Shown here piece by piece: positions 1 through 6,774 of a stretch of 9,890 bases of DNA. A model generated the notes under the pieces. It was given only the letters and a program-made list of their open reading frames with translations, did not search any database and had not been told where the DNA came from. The translations under genes were made by a program, and so were the position numbers. Within the stretch, counting starts at the first letter, position 1; the number at the start of each line of letters is the position of its first letter. The stretch is from Alphaproteobacteria bacterium (lineage in GTDB: Bacteria; Pseudomonadota; Alphaproteobacteria; ATCC43930; CGMCC-115725), in NCBI GenBank assembly GCA_030039775.1, contig JASHUX010000108.1:1-9890 (forward strand). The letters run 5' to 3'.

Positions 1-738
1 CGGCTCGATATCCGAAATCTAACGGCGCTCGACGACGCCGGTCAGACCGCGGTGAACGGCGTATCGCTCGCGGTGCGCGCGGGGGAGATCGTCGGCATCG
101 CCGGCGTTTCCGGCAACGGTCAGCGCCAGCTCGTTGAGGTGCTCGCCGGTCAACGCGACGCGGAAGCGGGGACGGTTGCTATCGCCGGCGAGCTCTGGCA
201 CGCGCGGCGCGACGAGATGCGCCGGCACAAATTCTCGCTGTTGCCGGAAGAACCACTCCGGAACGGATGCGTCATGCGGATGAGCGTCGCCGAGAATCTC
301 GTGTTCCGCAAATTCGATGAAGCACCGTTCGCGGGTGGCGGATTTTGGTTGAACAAGGGGGAATTTCGCGCCGAGGCGACGCGCAAGATCGCACGCTACG
401 GGATAAAGACCCGTTCGACGGATACAAAGATCGGCGAGCTCTCAGGCGGCAACGTGCAGCGCGCGGTTCTGGCCCGCGAGCTCAGCGAGGGGGTTGAAGT
501 ACTGATCGCGGCCGATCCCTGCTTCGGGCTCGATTTCGCCGCGGTGGCGCAAATCCGCGCCGAGATCATGGCGGCGCGCAACAAAGGCGCGGCGGTGCTT
601 CTGGTGTCGAGCGATCTAGACGAGATCATGGAGCTTTCCGACCGCATCGTCGTGATATTCCACGGCGCTTTGGTTTATGAGGCGCCGGCAGCGACCGCCG
701 ACCTCACGGCCGTCGGCCGACACATGGCGGGACATTGA
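1..738 (+). CDS. ABC importer ATPase, second nucleotide-binding domain (BMP/simple-sugar type), 5' partial
   Basis: The reading frame is open from the window edge, and the GTG at 52 is internal because homology-like sequence runs through it, so this is the C-terminal 245 residues of a longer protein. What remains is one ATPase domain of the kind found as the second half of double-domain ATPases such as RbsA or the nucleoside/BMP importers. The P-loop region reads GVSGNGQ (fragment residues 35-41) instead of GxxGxGKST, which is normal for the second domain of this family. The signature LSGGNVQ follows, then a Walker B region ending in DPCFGLD (172-178) and the late [14 protein letters not shown] segment. 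It would power uptake of a small solute at the inner membrane with two permeases and a binding protein, none of which is in the window. The stop is two bases before the hydrolase ATG, so the two are surely co-transcribed. The transported substrate cannot be read from the sequence. Confidence 0.9.
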   Translation, partial: RLDIRNLTALDDAGQTAVNGVSLAVRAGEIVGIAGVSGNGQRQLVEVLAGQRDAEAGTVAIAGELWHARRDEMRRHKFSLLPEEPLRNGCVMRMSVAENLVFRKFDEAPFAGGGFWLNKGEFRAEATRKIARYGIKTRSTDTKIGELSGGNVQRAVLARELSEGVEVLIAADPCFGLDFAAVAQIRAEIMAARNKGAAVLLVSSDLDEIMELSDRIVVIFHGALVYEAPAATADLTAVGRHMAGH

Positions 739-740
739 CC

Positions 741-1412
741 ATGGCGACCGTCGCGGCTGCTCGGCCTTACCCCTACGACGTTCCACCGCAACAAACGGCA
801 TTGCTGCTCATCGATATGCAGCGCGATTTCATCGAACCGGGCGGTTTCGGTTCGACCCTAGGCAACGACGTCGCCCGCCTCGCCGCCATCATCCCCGATA
901 CGGCACGGCTGCTTGCCGGCTTTCGCCGCGCGGGGCTTGCCATCTGTCACACCAAGGAGGCGCATCGCGCGGACCTGTCCGACTGTCCGCCGGCCAAGCG
1001 GCAACGCGGCACTGCCGCACTCCGCATTGGCGATGCCGGTCCGATGGGGCGCATCCTGATCGCCGGCGAGCCGGGCAACGATCTGGTGCCGGCACTGCAG
1101 GCCAAGCGCGGCGAAATCGTAATCGAGAAGCCGGGCAAGGGCGCGTTCTATGCCACGCCGCTCGATGCGGTTTTGCGCGAGCGGGGGATTACGCATCTCG
1201 TTATCGGGGGCGTTACCACCGAGGTCTGCGTTCAGACGACGATGCGCGAGGCGAACGATCGCGGCTATGAATGCTTGCTTGTCGAAGATGCGACCGAAAG
1301 CTATTTCCCCGCTTTCAAACAGGCGACGCTGGAGATGGTGCGGGCGCAAGGCGGCATTGTCGGCTGGACGGCGACCGTGGATCAGGTTCTGGCGGCGCTG
1401 GTCACGCCATGA
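741..1412 (+). CDS. Isochorismatase-like cysteine hydrolase, biuret hydrolase-like
   Basis: This 223-residue protein has the isochorismatase/cysteine-hydrolase fold. The catalytic triad is visible: Asp25 in [10 protein letters not shown], Lys130 in EKPGKGAF and Cys163 in [12 protein letters not shown]. From memory it resembles Rhizobium biuret hydrolase in several blocks: the PYPY segment before the first strand, IGDxGPxGRIL, GEPG, PGKGx[16 protein letters not shown], and an AQGG stretch where biuret hydrolase has a substrate-contacting glutamine. Related families include ureidoacrylate amidohydrolase and N-carbamoylsarcosine amidase, so the exact C-N bond cleaved is uncertain. It probably hydrolyses a small carbamoyl or ureido compound in the cytoplasm, releasing ammonia. 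I chose the ATG at 741; a TTG at 735 in frame overlaps the ABC stop and is less likely. It follows the transporter ATPase by two bases and overlaps the cupin start by four (ATGA), pointing to translational coupling. Confidence 0.88.
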   Translation: MATVAAARPYPYDVPPQQTALLLIDMQRDFIEPGGFGSTLGNDVARLAAIIPDTARLLAGFRRAGLAICHTKEAHRADLSDCPPAKRQRGTAALRIGDAGPMGRILIAGEPGNDLVPALQAKRGEIVIEKPGKGAFYATPLDAVLRERGITHLVIGGVTTEVCVQTTMREANDRGYECLLVEDATESYFPAFKQATLEMVRAQGGIVGWTATVDQVLAALVTP

Positions 1413-1744
1413 ATGCTCCCATTGTTTTGGCCGATCTGGGCAGCCTCATCTGGGAGCCGTTTCGTGACGGCGTCGACGTATCGTGGCTCTACCGCAACGG
1501 CGAACGCGGACCGGCCGCCGCCTATCTCCGCTATGCGCCCGGCGCCCGTGTCCCGCACCATACGCACGCCGGATACGAGCACGTGCTGGTCCTGAAAGGC
1601 GCACAGAGAGACCGGAACGGCCTCTATGGCGAAGGCACGCTGGTCGTCAATGCGCCGGGCTCGTCCCACGACGTCGTCAGCGACGACGGTTGTGTCGTAT
1701 TGGTTATTTGGGAGAGCCCGCCGTTATTTGCGGAGCCTTTCTGA
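1409..1744 (+). CDS. Small single-domain cupin
   Basis: This 111-residue protein is a single conserved cupin barrel. The first cupin motif fits G(x)5HxH(x)3E(x)6G, with His51, His53 and Glu57. The second is [12 protein letters not shown], with His87 as the fourth metal ligand. All four metal-binding residues are therefore present, and a divalent metal (Fe, Mn, Ni or Zn) is expected. It resembles ChrR-type or anti-sigma-like small cupins, but the zinc-binding N-terminal domain of ChrR is absent. The start is fixed by the ATGA overlap with the hydrolase stop. Its position as third gene after a transporter ATPase and a biuret hydrolase-like enzyme suggests a role in the same pathway, as a substrate sensor, isomerase or accessory enzyme; the sequence does not say which. 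It ends 19 bases before the convergent Anbu gene, with no obvious hairpin terminator between. Confidence 0.85.
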   Translation: MNAPIVLADLGSLIWEPFRDGVDVSWLYRNGERGPAAAYLRYAPGARVPHHTHAGYEHVLVLKGAQRDRNGLYGEGTLVVNAPGSSHDVVSDDGCVVLVIWESPPLFAEPF

Positions 1745-1763
1745 CCGTCGGCCCCCGTCCCTA

Positions 1764-2504
1764 CTATACCGCCCAGGTTGGGCGCGGGATGGCGCGGTAG
1801 GCCTCGCGCAGCGCCTGCGACCAGCGCTGCCGGATCATCGCGAAATATTCGTCTTCTTCGGTGATGCGGCGGCGCAGCTCGACCTTGTAGGCGTCCCGGC
1901 GATACACCAGGAGGTCGATCGGCAGGCCGACCGTAAGGTTGGAACGGATGGTCGAATCCATCGAAACGAACGCCAGCTTCACGCCGTCGTAGAGCTCGGT
2001 CTCATGACGCGCCGCGCGGTCGAGGATGGGCTTCCCGTATTTGTGCTCGCCTATCTGAAGGAACGGCGTGTCCACCGTCGCCTCGATGAAATTACCGGCG
2101 GCATAGATTTGGTAGAGCCGATGCTCGCTGCCGCGGATTTGCCCACCAAGCAAGAGCGAGATATCGAACGAGACGTGCTGCGCCTCGAGAGTCGGCGCAT
2201 CGACGTGATAGACGCGTCGGACCGCTTCGCCGACCAGCTGCGCCGCGCGGAACATGGTGCCGACCGAATAGAGCGTCTCCGGCGCATCGCCTTCCCGTGC
2301 GGCAATGCCCTCCTTCAGCATGTTCACGACGCTTTGGCTGGTCGCGAGGTTGCCGGCCGTCATCAGCGTCAGCACCCGCTCGCCGGGCGTCTCGAATACG
2401 TGCATCTTCGAGAACACCGCGATGTTGTCGACGCCCGCGTTGGAGCGCGTGTCAGCCAACATTACCAACCCGTCCGCGAGATACAGCCCGACACAATATG
2501 TCAT
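1764..2504 (-). CDS. Proteasome-type protease Anbu (ancestral beta subunit)
   Basis: This 246-residue protein has the Ntn-hydrolase N-terminus of a proteasome/HslV relative. It begins MTYCVGLYLADGLVMLADTR, so removal of Met exposes Thr as the nucleophile. Asp18, Arg20 and a lysine at 33 (counting Met) sit where proteasome beta subunits keep Asp17, Arg19 and Lys33. The SNAGVDNI segment and the C-terminal EEDEYF...W...L stretch are typical of Anbu, and the length fits. Known Anbu proteins form open, lock-washer-like rings, and their substrate is unknown. I place the start at 2504 because it puts Thr next to Met and has GAGGGAG three bases upstream; a longer reading starting at 2537 would bury the nucleophile. 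It is the last gene of the ATP-grasp/alpha-E/transglutaminase cluster but is separated from it by 104 bases. Confidence 0.93.
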   Translation of the reverse strand: MTYCVGLYLADGLVMLADTRSNAGVDNIAVFSKMHVFETPGERVLTLMTAGNLATSQSVVNMLKEGIAAREGDAPETLYSVGTMFRAAQLVGEAVRRVYHVDAPTLEAQHVSFDISLLLGGQIRGSEHRLYQIYAAGNFIEATVDTPFLQIGEHKYGKPILDRAARHETELYDGVKLAFVSMDSTIRSNLTVGLPIDLLVYRRDAYKVELRRRITEEDEYFAMIRQRWSQALREAYRAIPRPTWAV

Positions 2505-2507
2505 GAT

Positions 2508-2514
2508 CTCCCTC
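2508..2514 (-). promoter_or_regulatory. Ribosome binding site fixing the Anbu start
   Basis: On the minus strand GAGGGAG lies three bases before the ATG at 2504. It supports this start over the in-frame upstream codon at 2537, and so supports Thr at position 2 as the free N-terminal nucleophile after Met removal. Confidence 0.6.
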
Positions 2515-2551
2515 GCATCCCCCCGGAAACCGCTCACGACACGATCGCTCC

Positions 2552-2580
2552 ATTATGTGGACCGTCGATGACGGCTTAAA
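2552..2580 (-). promoter_or_regulatory. Possible promoter upstream of Anbu
   Basis: In the 104-base gap between the transglutaminase and Anbu genes, the minus strand carries TTTAAG (2575-2580), a 17-base spacer and CATAAT (2552-2557). The -10 matches TATAAT at five of six places; the -35 is weak. The spacer holds a perfect 5-base inverted repeat, CCGTC-GAT-GACGG on the plus strand (2562-2574). This could give Anbu expression of its own. It is a by-eye match only, and such matches arise by chance. Confidence 0.25.
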
Positions 2581-2608
2581 GCGATTCGCGACGCGCGGAA
2601 ATATATCC

Positions 2609-3424
2609 TTATTGATCGCCGCCGTGGCGCCGCACTTGCACCTCGACACGGAGGCTCTCCTCCGCCGGGCCCCGGCGCAAGCCCCTGACCGGCGCTGCGG
2701 CGCCGTAATCGAGCCCGACCGCAACGCGAATATAGTTCTCGGTCGGGCAGATGCGGTTGGCGGCATCGAAGCCGACCCAACCGAGCCCCGGCACGAACGC
2801 CTCGGCCCAGGCATGGCTGGCGTCGTAGGGGCGGTCGTCGGCGCCGGTCCATAAATAGCCGCTGACATAACGCGCCGGAATGTCGAGCAGGCGCGCCGCG
2901 GCACAGAATACGTGCGCATGGTCCTGACATACACCGTAGCCCTGCGCGAGCGCGGCGGCGGCTGTCGTCGTACTGTCGGTGGCGCCGGGCCGATAATCGA
3001 GCCGTTCGCGCACGCGATGCATCAGCGCGTGAAGGCGTTCGATCCGATCCCGCCTGTCGGTGCCCTCCCGCGCCAGCGCGGCGATCGCGGCATCGGGCAT
3101 CGTGAGCGGCGTCGCCCGCAAGAAGAACGACGGCGGCAGCGGCTCTACCGTGCCGATCACGATCCCGTCGCCGCGCCGCGTCTCGACTTCGCCGGTGACG
3201 GTAATCGCCGCCTCGCGGTGGAGCCGGTCTATGGTTTGGCAATGTACCACATTGCCGAGCCCGTCGACGAAGCGCGGCAGCGAGCGCACGCCGTCGCCCG
3301 CGACGCGCCAGTTGAGCACGGTTAGCCCTTCGTACGGCCTCGGCTCAAGCCGAAGGGTCTGGATCGCGTACCGGATCGGCTCGGTATAGCGATAGACGGT
3401 GCGGTGCGTGACGGCGAGGCGCAT
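2609..3424 (-). CDS. Transglutaminase-like cysteine protease family protein
   Basis: This 271-residue protein belongs to the bacterial transglutaminase-like superfamily. The N-terminal domain (about residues 1-105) has the characteristic MRLAVTHRTVYRY opening and a small beta region ending near the FFLRATPL stretch. The core follows, with the catalytic triad Cys166 in GYGVCQDHAHVF, His204 in YDASHAWAEAF and Asp220 in GWVGFDAANR, all intact. No signal peptide or membrane segment is visible, so a cytoplasmic location is likely. Family members act as proteases or amidases more often than as cross-linkers. The gene lies six bases after the alpha-E stop and upstream of Anbu, in the order known for this cluster. 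The role is probably to cleave or transfer an amide on a product of the ATP-grasp partner, by inference only. The start at 3424 begins exactly with the conserved family N-terminus. Confidence 0.93.
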   Translation of the reverse strand: MRLAVTHRTVYRYTEPIRYAIQTLRLEPRPYEGLTVLNWRVAGDGVRSLPRFVDGLGNVVHCQTIDRLHREAAITVTGEVETRRGDGIVIGTVEPLPPSFFLRATPLTMPDAAIAALAREGTDRRDRIERLHALMHRVRERLDYRPGATDSTTTAAAALAQGYGVCQDHAHVFCAAARLLDIPARYVSGYLWTGADDRPYDASHAWAEAFVPGLGWVGFDAANRICPTENYIRVAVGLDYGAAAPVRGLRRGPAEESLRVEVQVRRHGGDQ

Positions 3425-3430
3425 GGCGCG

Positions 3431-4375
3431 TCAGAGAAGATAAAACCCCGAGATTTCGCGACCAAGATCGACCGAGTTGTCGATGAAGCCGGTGAGGAAT
3501 TCGTGCAAGCCGGATTGGAATATGTCCTGGATGCGGCCATAGCGCAGCCGCGCGTGCATCGCGCCGGCCAGCCGATGGCATTCGCCGCGCTTGCCGCCAT
3601 GCGATTCGCTCAATAGCGTCAGGTATTGGCCGATCTGATCGTGGCATGCCATCAGCGAGCGCGGCATCTCCGGCCGCAGCATCAATAGTTCTGCAATGAG
3701 CCACGGTTTCAGGCGGTCGTGATAGACCCAGTGATAGGCGCGCAACGCCGAGACTGAGCGCAGGATCGATTGCCACTGATAATAATCGAGCGCGCCGCCG
3801 ACCCCTTCATGCTGCGGCAGCAGCACGTAATATTTCACGTCGAGGATTCGCGCGGTGTTGTCGGCGCGCTCGATGAACGTGCCAAGGCGCGTGAAATAGA
3901 ACGCGTCGTTGCGCAACATGGTGCTGGCATAGGCGCCATTGAATAAAAGCGAGCGCTCGCGCACCCAATCGAGAAACCGCAGCAGCCCCTCCGACGAGGC
4001 GAGATCGAGCTTGAGGTTGCGCACTTCGAGCCAGGTCTCGTTGAGCGCGTCCCACATGTCGATGGTGAGCGCGGTGCGCACGGCGCGTGCGTTACGCCGC
4101 GCCGTCTCGATCGACGACAGGATGCTGGACGGATTGTCCGGGTCGCGCACCAGATAGTCGATCACCGTTTTTTGCTCGGCCTCGGCGTATTTCTCGAAAT
4201 AGCCGGGCTCGCAGCCTGTGGCGATCAGGGTCGACAGCCATTCGTTGCCACCGCTGCCGAGCGAGCGCGCCACGCTCGCCATGCGATGCCCGACCGAGAC
4301 GATGCGCGCGACATTCTCCGCGCGCTCCAGATAGCGCGCGAGCCAGTACAATGAATCCGCGGCACGGCTCAGCAT
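3431..4375 (-). CDS. Alpha-E domain protein (COG2307/DUF403 type)
   Basis: This 314-residue, mostly alpha-helical protein matches the alpha-E family. It opens MLSRAADSLYWLARYLERAE and has a second, similar helix further in, FIERADNTARILDV (about 167-180). The repeated E-R-A-(E/D)-N pattern is a hallmark of the family and suggests an internal duplication. No catalytic motif is known; these proteins always travel with the circularly permuted ATP-grasp enzyme and probably form a complex with it or act as its scaffold. I place the start at 4375 because the family N-terminus begins there; the in-frame extension to 4462 overlaps the upstream gene and has no family-like sequence. The start lies four bases after the ATP-grasp stop and its Shine-Dalgarno is weak, so translation probably depends on coupling. 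The stop is six bases before the transglutaminase ATG. Confidence 0.93.
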   Translation of the reverse strand: MLSRAADSLYWLARYLERAENVARIVSVGHRMASVARSLGSGGNEWLSTLIATGCEPGYFEKYAEAEQKTVIDYLVRDPDNPSSILSSIETARRNARAVRTALTIDMWDALNETWLEVRNLKLDLASSEGLLRFLDWVRERSLLFNGAYASTMLRNDAFYFTRLGTFIERADNTARILDVKYYVLLPQHEGVGGALDYYQWQSILRSVSALRAYHWVYHDRLKPWLIAELLMLRPEMPRSLMACHDQIGQYLTLLSESHGGKRGECHRLAGAMHARLRYGRIQDIFQSGLHEFLTGFIDNSVDLGREISGFYLL

Positions 4376-4379
4376 CGCT

Positions 4380-5792
4380 TTAACGTTCGAGCACCCACGT
4401 GTCCTTGGTGCCGCCGCCTTGGCTCGAATTGACGACGAGCGAGCCTTCGCGCATCGCGACACGCGTCAGGCCGCCCGGGACGATACGCACTTCCTTGCCG
4501 TACAATACGAACGGACGCAGATCGACATGGCGCGGTGCCACGCCGCTCTCGACGAAGGTTGGGCAGGTCGAGAGCGCGAGCGTCGGCTGGGCGATGTAGC
4601 CCTCCGGATTCGCTCGGAGTTTCCCCGCGAAAACGGCGCGTTCGGCGTTGGTGGCATGCGGCCCGACCAGCATGCCGTAGCCGCCCGACCCGTGCGTTTC
4701 CTTCACCACCAGCTCATGCAAATGGTCGAGAACGTAGCCCAAATCGTCCCGATCGGCGCAGCGATAGGTCGGCACGTTCTTCAAGATCGGCTTTTGGCCG
4801 AGATAGAATTCGATCATCTTCGGCACGTAAGGGTAGACCGATTTGTCGTCGGCGATGCCCGTGCCGCAGGCATTCGCCAGCGTGACATTGCCGGCGCGGT
4901 AGGCGTTGAACAGGCCCGGCGTGCCGAGCATCGATTCCGGCTTGAAGGTCAGCGGATCGAGATATTCGTCGTCGATGCGGCGATAGATCACATCGACGCG
5001 TTTTAGCCCTTCGGTGGTGCGCATATAGACGATGTTATCGACGACGCGGAGATCGACGCCCTCGACCAGTTCCAACCCCATTTCGTCGGCCAGGAACGAA
5101 TGCTCGTAATAGGCGCTGTTAAAGGCGCCGGGCGTTAGCAGTACGACGTTGGGTTCGCCGGCGCAATTCGGCGGCGCCACCGCGGCAAGCGCTTCGCGCA
5201 GCTCCTCGGGATAGTTCGACACCGGGGCAACCGGATGCCGCCCAATCAGGTCCGGGAACAGGCGCAGCATCGCCTCGCGGTTCTCGAGCATGTAGGACAC
5301 GCCGGATGGCGTGCGGCAATTGTCCTCGAGCACGTAGAAATCGTCGGCGTCGGTGCGCACGATGTCGATGCCGGCGACATGGGTATAAACGCGCTGCGGC
5401 GGGTCGAAGCCCTGCATCTCCGCGCGAAACGATTCGTTGTGCAGCACCAGCGCTTCCGGCACGTGCCCGGCGCCTAGAATCTCGCGGTCGTGATAGACGT
5501 CGAAGAGGAACGCGTTGAGTGCGGTCACGCGTTGGGTCAGGCCGCGCGACAGTAGGTCCCATTCGGCGGCGCCCAGGATGCGCGGCACGATATCGAACGG
5601 GATCAAGCGCTCGGGATCGCCGCCCTCGGCATAAACGGCGAAGGTAATGCCGATGCGCCGGAACAGCAGTTCCGCCTCTCTCTGCTTCAGCGCCAACAGC
5701 CCCTGCGGCATGTCCGCCAGCCAGTGCCGAACGATCTCGTAGGGCTGGCGGCAGCGCTCAGCGTCGCCGGTCTCGTCGAAAAACGCGGTCAT
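4380..5792 (-). CDS. Circularly permuted ATP-grasp protein (COG2308 type)
   Basis: This 470-residue protein is a full-length member of the circularly permuted ATP-grasp family, predicted to be a carboxylate-amine (peptide) ligase. Visible blocks are EDNCRTPSGVSYMLENR (156-172), LTPGAFNSAYYEHSFLA (219-235), the VDVIYRRIDDEYLDP stretch, the glycine-rich nucleotide loop KETHGSGGYGM (364-374), the metal/substrate segment DLRPFVLYGKEVRI (424-437), and the C-terminal NSSQGGGTKDTWV (455-467). The start at 5792 is preceded by GGGGA at a good distance; a TTG at 5828 in the same frame has no ribosome site. It is the first gene of the four-gene minus-strand cluster, with a candidate promoter near 5883-5912. 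Comparative genomics has linked this set to formation of an amide or peptide tag, but no substrate is established. Confidence 0.95.
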   Translation of the reverse strand: MTAFFDETGDAERCRQPYEIVRHWLADMPQGLLALKQREAELLFRRIGITFAVYAEGGDPERLIPFDIVPRILGAAEWDLLSRGLTQRVTALNAFLFDVYHDREILGAGHVPEALVLHNESFRAEMQGFDPPQRVYTHVAGIDIVRTDADDFYVLEDNCRTPSGVSYMLENREAMLRLFPDLIGRHPVAPVSNYPEELREALAAVAPPNCAGEPNVVLLTPGAFNSAYYEHSFLADEMGLELVEGVDLRVVDNIVYMRTTEGLKRVDVIYRRIDDEYLDPLTFKPESMLGTPGLFNAYRAGNVTLANACGTGIADDKSVYPYVPKMIEFYLGQKPILKNVPTYRCADRDDLGYVLDHLHELVVKETHGSGGYGMLVGPHATNAERAVFAGKLRANPEGYIAQPTLALSTCPTFVESGVAPRHVDLRPFVLYGKEVRIVPGGLTRVAMREGSLVVNSSQGGGTKDTWVLER

Positions 5793-5882
5793 ACGGTCCC
5801 CGTGCTGCCTATGCAATCGGCAGGCCAAGAGAGAGTGTGCTTTGTTTGTCGGCCGTTGACGCGGAATTCAATTAAGTATTTG

Positions 5883-5912
5883 ATTTTAACACAATTTTTT
5901 CCCATTGTGTAA
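5883..5912 (-). promoter_or_regulatory. Candidate promoter of the ATP-grasp/Anbu operon
   Basis: On the minus strand TTACAC (5907-5912) and TAAAAT (5883-5888) are separated by 18 bases. The -10 matches the sigma-70 consensus at five of six positions and the -35 is poor, as expected if an activator or other control acts here. Transcription would start near 5876, leaving a leader of about 80 bases before the ATG at 5792. This is a by-eye call. Confidence 0.35.
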
Positions 5913-5913
5913 A
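5886..5913. promoter_or_regulatory. Inverted repeat, possible operator
   Basis: TTAACACAAT (5886-5895) and ATTGTGTAAA (5904-5913) are inverted copies matching at nine of ten positions across an eight-base spacer. The dyad covers the -35 and touches the -10 of the candidate minus-strand promoter, which is where a dimeric repressor would bind. The spacer contains a T-run on the plus strand, but no gene ends here from that strand, so a terminator is less likely. The regulator is unknown. Confidence 0.4.
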
Positions 5914-6071
5914 CAACCTTCTCAGTCGTGATTCCTGGCTGGTCGCGGAACATAAACGGCGCTTAAGCAAGGAAGCCGCCGTGACGCCCTGCCGATCGAT
6001 CCCGCGCTGCGACCTATTGCTCGGCTACGCCCTAACCAACTAACCTTTGGCCGCTTTGGTCATGTCGTTTC

Positions 6072-6078
6072 GGGAGGG
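6072..6078 (+). promoter_or_regulatory. Ribosome binding site of the Tat reductase gene
   Basis: GGGAGGG lies four bases before the ATG at 6083. It decides the start in favour of this codon over the in-frame upstream starts at 6047 and 6062, and it places the twin-arginine motif near the N-terminus as expected. Confidence 0.7.
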
Positions 6079-6082
6079 AATA

Positions 6083-6728
6083 ATGACAAGCGTGTCGCGT
6101 TTCTCAATCGACCGTCGCGAGTGCATCGGTCTTCTAGCCGGTGGTCTTGCCTTGGGTTCTGTCGCCGCCCCGCGCGCGTTCGCTCAGGCCGCCAACTTGT
6201 CATCGATAAAGATCGCCACCATTGGCGCCGGCCGTGAGGGCGGCGCACTGGGTACGTTATTCGCCAAGATCGGTCATCCGGTGATGTTCTCTTCACGGCA
6301 TCCTGACGAGCTCAAGGGCCTGGTCGCGGCGGCCGGTCCCACCGCGCGAGCAGGCACGGTCGCCGACGCCGTCGCGTTTGGCGAGGTGATTTTCCTGGTC
6401 GTGCCCTACACGGCGGTGGAGCAGATTGGACGCGATTTCGGCACGGCCCTCGCCGCCAAGGCGCTGATTCTCGACGTGTCTAATCCGATCGCTCGGCGCC
6501 GGGTCGCTCGCGACGATCGCCCATCGGCCGGGCGAGCCGGTCGGAATTCCGATTGCGGGCGACGATGCCAAAGCGATCGACTTGGCAAGCCGCCTGATCC
6601 GGGAAGCCGGCTTCGAACCGGTTCTCATCGGTGATTTGGCGAAAGGCAAATATCTGGTCCCTGGAACGCCGCTCGCCGGCCAACACACGCCATCCGAACT
6701 TCGCCAAATTGCGGCAACGTTGCACTAG
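6083..6728 (+). pseudogene. Tat-exported NADP-binding reductase (F420-dependent NADP reductase type), broken by deletion/frameshift
   Basis: The first 137 residues are intact. They comprise a twin-arginine signal (IDRRECIGLLAGG, residues 9-21, with an A-F-A cleavage-like site near 34), then a Rossmann segment with IKIATIGAGREGGALG (42-57), FSSRHPDE (69-76) and LDVSNPIA. This is the pattern of secreted NADPH-dependent F420 reductase-like proteins. After about 6493 the frame loses family character and stops at 6634. The family C-terminus reappears one base out of phase from 6495 to the TAG at 6728: RPGEPVGIPIAGDDAKAIDL, then GFEPVLIGDLAKGKYLVPGT. The two parts sum to about 214 residues. The segment usually between them, running from the residues after NPIA to an AFNAIG-like stretch, is missing, roughly 30 residues. 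A single out-of-frame deletion explains this. An assembly error is the main alternative. Confidence 0.8.
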
Positions 6729-6774
6729 ACCTTCTCAAAGGGTTTGCGCCGGCTCTCCACGCCGTCTTCCTGGA

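Larger units (their letters stand above)
5793..6082. other. Divergent intergenic region
   Basis: These 290 bases separate the ATP-grasp operon (minus strand) from the Tat reductase gene (plus strand). I see no credible coding region. The stretch 5862-5915 is clearly AT-rich against a GC-rich background and holds the candidate promoter and dyad listed separately. The part 5916-6070 is ordinary in composition; I found no convincing plus-strand promoter in it. Confidence 0.7.

Noticed and set aside
1745..1763. Terminators in the convergent gaps at 1745-1763, 6729-6774 and 8647-8661
   Set aside because: I looked for stem-loops followed by T-runs on either strand and found none convincing.
2562..2574. 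CCGTC-GAT-GACGG hairpin read as a terminator after the transglutaminase gene
   Set aside because: The stem is only five bases and has no T-run after it on the minus strand.
1626..2579. A 317-residue open frame on the plus strand opposite Anbu
   Set aside because: It is antisense to a gene with clear family motifs, is rich in Arg and His as shadow frames in GC-rich DNA are, and shows no recognisable domain.
4419..5006. A 195-residue open frame on the plus strand opposite the ATP-grasp gene
   Set aside because: It lies wholly over the conserved ATP-grasp coding sequence and has no ribosome site or family-like motif.
5889..5910. Inverted repeat read as an intrinsic terminator
   Set aside because: No gene ends towards it, the stem is AT-rich, and the T-run lies in the loop rather than after the stem. 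An operator is the better reading.
6047..6082. Longer N-terminus for the Tat reductase from the upstream in-frame start
   Set aside because: The strong GGGAGGG site lies inside that extension, just before the ATG at 6083, and the extension would push the twin-arginine motif away from the N-terminus.
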